NCBI GenBank assembly: GCA_021772565.1
Contig: JAJFLR010000075.1
Coordinates: 1 to 57,863 of the forward strand
Origin: Opitutales bacterium
GTDB lineage: Bacteria; Verrucomicrobiota; Verrucomicrobiia; Opitutales; JAJFLR01
Length of the DNA stretch: 57,863 nucleotides
Direction of reading: 5' to 3'
Below the pieces are notes generated by a model. That model did no database searches, was not told the origin of the DNA, and saw only the letters and a list, made by a program, of their open reading frames with translations. The translations under genes were made by a program, and so were the position numbers. The number at the start of each line of letters is the position of its first letter. Within the stretch, counting starts at the first letter, position 1. Below are positions 56,701 through 57,863 of this stretch, one piece after another.

Positions 56701-56939
56701 TAAGATTCAAATCAGAAGAAACACCAATAAATCAAATGCATTTGGATAAGATTATGGAGATCGCTGACGAACAGAGCGCAAGTCGAATTATAGATGCAAG
56801 CCAATCCAATTGCTTAAACATAGCAATACTTAGAAATTATCGTTATTGGACGATGACTCAAGCAAGACTTTGTGCATTGGAAATAAGCGATAATTGGCTT
56901 GACCATTTTTCATTAGGAACAGTTGAAATTGCATCGTGA
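53796..56939 (+). CDS. Large N6-adenine DNA methyltransferase, class with NPPW motif
   Basis: A 1047-residue protein. Residues 1 to about 300 are a helical region without a known motif. SIHYTPRNIAEYMVDEA (about 332) precedes motif I LDPTAGGGVFLVICFRR (about 370) and motif IV IVIGNPPWKKFKKSDYED (about 496). The C-terminal half probably contains target recognition and has LFGL-type repeats only weakly. It lies 110 bases after the remnant at 53685 and overlaps the nuclease gene at its end. It is not closely like the methyltransferase at 50294 in sequence. Probably the modification and specificity subunit of a two-gene system with the next gene. Confidence 0.9.
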   Translation: MSNRKKEEIKTQLQKFGCPSPVILDKRITKDAYRLIRYLDILDSRQLENIKPVAVVEFQDRPLMYVVDSMSLSVDPDKKTDQLEMLRRALACRGEAPFLAVSKLGQLEIYQLHLIQSLGNCNIVKDTSDNASGLIPSLSLYGKFRSKTLIELSEEQPLSDYIFDLMEHTIKKITSLGISASDALSLSGRALFFRFLIDREIVDAVNDLSSICKDANSYVDCFANIKNTILTFKWLDKTFNGDLLPLSVEDESNYHSYFDKLDKPAQKSLLYHLKAIIEKLEPTGNSYQERLDANPEWGWGYLDFGHVPVGLLSQVYERHMHTHAKQEASETSIHYTPRNIAEYMVDEAFHGLSDEMRQRITILENNPFKILDPTAGGGVFLVICFRRLVAEHWVATGNRPDTKTIREILNKQLVGFDINQTSLNISALALYLTALELDGDPHPYEKLKFDYLCAPKGNVLFLSRTKNDPKKGFIAGSLNSSFAARHKDEFDIVIGNPPWKKFKKSDYEDEEFSKKLNGMFSANARQITKDRGLKEISKTYVNPDNVTDLPFVWQAMQWCKDSGLIVFALSGRVLFKNSHNGRLARDAIFSAAKVTGVLNAAELRFTKVWPDMDHPFCLFFAKNQIPELNSTFSYISPVLEDKINNQYRQIRIDASASQSVNISQIKKNPYLLKTLYKGNTFDATIIEKILSYKFKPLKEYWPKSKASTGYIVGKCNNSASKYERFPNLTPDTYTTLPNPYFIKPTELPLFDGSNLERPRESFGFNGPMLVIKKGIPYDRSRVRAILCKQNLIFNESYYGYSGYELNEGELKIRYLFLLLHSNLFLYWTILSSAKFGVERDVIQKFDIDNFPFFLPENLNDENKKLVYDLSEQLAHSQAKPWGMIDSFFFKLYSLTKIEQEVVSDTLSIALPFPQTIKRAQAAPSKTEIEKYVNRLKKLLAPFFEISNQSLDISICAKISLNQPWELLQLRFKSEETPINQMHLDKIMEIADEQSASRIIDASQSNCLNIAILRNYRYWTMTQARLCALEISDNWLDHFSLGTVEIAS

Positions 56940-56947
56940 GAGGTTTA

Positions 56948-57649
56948 ATGATAAATAGTAATTCTGATTTAGGATTACCTTTTAAAGATGTTCCTCAAAG
57001 AGCAAAACTTATTATTCACAAAACATTAAGCAATGCATGGAAAGAATTGCTTGATCGTGATAAGAAAAATCAGCTATCAACAGCTCTTGAGCCTCAAATA
57101 ACAGAAGCATTATTTGTAATAATCTGTGAGTTCTGGAATAAGTCTCGCATACCGGGATTTGATGAGTATTTATTTGGCTCACCTCAATCAGGCCCAAATA
57201 TACGAAATTATAATGGGGAGAAGTTAGAAAAAGAAATTGATATAAGAATACCATCTTACCGACTAGCTTCAGGACGCGACCCTTATAACGGGATTTTTAT
57301 AGAATGTAAACCGGTTGATAAAAAACATTCGATTAAAAGAGACTATTATGAGGAGGGTATTAAACGATTTCTAGACGGCGATTATGCATGGGCTATCCCA
57401 TCTGCAATGATGATCGGTTATGCAAGAGAAGGTCGTAAACTAAAAGATAACTTTATTCCTTACATTCTCGAAAATAGAACACAATTGTTTCTAGTAGAGC
57501 ACACTGCTCCAAGTGAAAAGTTTTTTGATGGGTCAATTTGTGAAACTATTCACGACAGAAAGTTTATACTGCCTGATCACTCCAATAAAGTTGGGAAAAT
57601 ATCAATTCAACACCATTGGTTGCAGCTCAATAAAATCCAGCAAATATGA
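56948..57649 (+). CDS. PD-(D/E)XK-type nuclease, partner of the methyltransferase
   Basis: A 233-residue protein. LEKEIDIRIPSY (about residue 95) and GIFIECKPVDKK (about 117) give the D...ExK pattern of a restriction-endonuclease fold, with ALEPQITEALF upstream as a likely additional acidic helix. I have not seen this protein before under a specific name. A GTG at 56936 overlaps the methyltransferase stop by 4 bases; an ATG at 56948 follows GAGAGG with 4 bases spacing, so I take the ATG. Overlap indicates translational coupling and a common role. The neighbouring methylase has no visible own nuclease domain. Confidence 0.83.
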   Translation: MINSNSDLGLPFKDVPQRAKLIIHKTLSNAWKELLDRDKKNQLSTALEPQITEALFVIICEFWNKSRIPGFDEYLFGSPQSGPNIRNYNGEKLEKEIDIRIPSYRLASGRDPYNGIFIECKPVDKKHSIKRDYYEEGIKRFLDGDYAWAIPSAMMIGYAREGRKLKDNFIPYILENRTQLFLVEHTAPSEKFFDGSICETIHDRKFILPDHSNKVGKISIQHHWLQLNKIQQI

Positions 57650-57863
57650 GCATATCCTTGTTATCACTTTCCTGTATTGTAGTAAAAATTGACGCTCCAA
57701 CAATAGTCGCCAAAATTCCTAAACTGAAGTTTGAGGCGATAATTACATAAGCCATTGTTACTCAATATATCGACAAAAAAAAGTGCTTCACTTCTGTCTA
57801 CATTTGACTAAATTTCTACCAAAAACGTTTTATGCCTAAGAGTTTGAATGCCTGTTTTTGAAG
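57650..57863. other. Window end, no supported gene
   Basis: No supported gene is seen in these 214 bases. A 42-codon minus-strand frame (57627-57755, beginning MAYVIIASNFSLGILATIVG) has a possible membrane helix but overlaps the nuclease gene end and has no other support. Confidence 0.4.

Noticed and set aside
10070-57649. BREX or DISARM system
   Set aside because: The methyltransferases and helicases are compatible, but PglZ, BrxC, BrxL, DrmA and DrmB-like genes are absent.
57627-57755. A 42-codon minus-strand frame with one hydrophobic stretch
   Set aside because: No known homology, no ribosome-binding site, and overlap with the nuclease gene; the region is cut by the window end.

Overview
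The window looks like a piece of an AT-rich chromosome from a member of the Verrucomicrobiota, perhaps class Opitutia. The best lineage clue is a large pilin-like protein (27588-30605) that I recognise as Verru_Chthon cassette protein A. The AlkP-TPR-sulfotransferase fusion and the style of the nucleotidyltransferase at 3339 are compatible with this. Nearly all housekeeping starts (lipA, hemB, cysS, ligA, glyA, rph, sucD, HK) lack a visible Shine-Dalgarno sequence, while a few accessory genes have a good one. The taxonomic call is inference from gene content.

Layout. 1-8402: an 8-bp tandem repeat, lipA with a DUF1015 gene, an unknown Cys-rich protein, a sugar-nucleotidyltransferase, a three-domain phosphatase/TPR/sulfotransferase and an NMT1-type lipoprotein. 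8487-17456: accessory block with an antitoxin plus an internally deleted PIN toxin, an XRE/ImmA pair, and a restriction-like system (PLD-SNF2 helicase plus Eco57I-type adenine methyltransferase) broken by three frameshifts. 17502-32051: mostly core genes (oppC-like permease, hemB, cysS, accA, sucCD, rph, Verru_Chthon protein, glycosyltransferase), interrupted by a small-protein/nucleotidyltransferase pair, a GxxExxY gene between inverted repeats, and several palindromic intergenic repeats. 32309-36459: an AT-rich cassette (nagB homologue, membrane protein of unknown function, phosphoribosyltransferase, class III aminotransferase) that appears to have replaced a resident nagB, of which only the 3' end survives. 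36502-37764: vapBC and mazEF, each with a clear palindromic operator candidate. 37983-45870: core genes again (glyA, sensor kinase, vanZ-like, ligA, BI-1 family, a DUF4177-like secreted protein).

45972-57649 is the most interesting part: a second small-protein/nucleotidyltransferase pair, then an intact PLD-helicase/methyltransferase pair related to the broken one upstream, then a third large adenine methyltransferase overlapping a small PD-(D/E)XK nuclease. Directly behind the second methyltransferase lies a 35-codon orphan copy of its own C-terminus. With the drop in GC over the last third of that gene, this points to a swap of the target-recognition half by recombination. The whole stretch reads as a defence island with recent turnover.

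I saw no rRNA, tRNA, CRISPR array, transposase or integrase gene.
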